Of a stretch of 24,109 nt of DNA, positions 24,109 through 24,109 are shown piece by piece. The notes beneath the pieces were generated by a model. The model was not told the origin of the DNA. It did no database searches and saw nothing but the letters and a program-made list of their open reading frames with translations. The position numbers and the translations under genes are program-made. Numbering within the stretch: the stretch's first letter is position 1; every line of letters begins with the position of its first letter. The DNA is from Pseudomonadota bacterium (lineage in GTDB: Bacteria > Pseudomonadota > Alphaproteobacteria > Rhizobiales > Rhizobiaceae), in assembly GCA_023433855.1 (NCBI GenBank), contig JAEYTV010000335.1:1-24109 (forward strand), in the 5' to 3' direction.

Positions 24109-24109
24109 G

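Noticed and set aside
1..24109. CRISPR arrays, intact rRNA or tRNA genes, and an origin of replication
   Set aside because: No regularly spaced repeats, complete tRNA cloverleaf, rRNA-like sequence, repABC gene or iteron cluster was seen on reading the window.

Overview
The window looks like an accessory replicon (plasmid, chromid or genomic island) of an alphaproteobacterium, most likely a rhizobial relative such as Sinorhizobium, Rhizobium or Agrobacterium. This rests on high GC with strong codon bias, the linked eut and ehu ectoine genes, many small solute-uptake and catabolic operons with their own LysR, GntR, AraC or Lrp regulators, and several transposon relics. The placement is an inference from gene content, not from a database search.

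Left block (1-5700, + strand): an ectoine/5-hydroxyectoine catabolic and uptake operon. It holds the end of eutC (cyclodeaminase-like), eutD (ectoine hydrolase), eutE (deacetylase) and a complete polar-amino-acid-type importer in the order ehuB, ehuC, ehuD, ehuA. EhuB captures ectoine in the periplasm, EhuCD with EhuA import it, EutD opens the ring and EutE removes the acetyl group to give diaminobutyrate. A GC-rich hairpin between ehuB and ehuC may adjust the ratio of binding protein to permease.

Middle block (5701-16359): a mosaic of small regulator/enzyme pairs separated by gene wreckage. Intact genes are a GMC oxidoreductase, a secreted alpha/beta hydrolase divergent from an Lrp/AsnC regulator, a short-chain dehydrogenase divergent from an AraC regulator, and two overlapping NTF2-like genes divergent from a LysR regulator. 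A 7-bp inverted repeat that may be the LysR operator lies in that last intergenic region. Relics include a GGDEF-domain fragment abutting a frameshifted ParE toxin, a possible tRNA 3' fragment, a frameshifted alpha/beta hydrolase, the tail of an IS3-family OrfA, and a tniB-tniQ remnant of a Tn5053/Tn552-type transposon followed by short repeats that may be its end.

Right block (16360-24109, - strand): one compact operon read from beyond the right edge. It encodes a spermidine/putrescine-type ABC importer (ATPase cut by the window edge, plus two permeases), a flavin reductase-like protein, an M24 metallopeptidase with all five metal ligands, a second M24 protein that has lost them and resembles EutD, a GntR regulator, a DUF1330 protein and an M20 peptidase. 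No substrate can be read from the sequence. The import, amide-bond hydrolysis and regulation theme suggests a catabolic pathway for a small amide- or amidine-containing compound. It is the best candidate for an undescribed system in the window.
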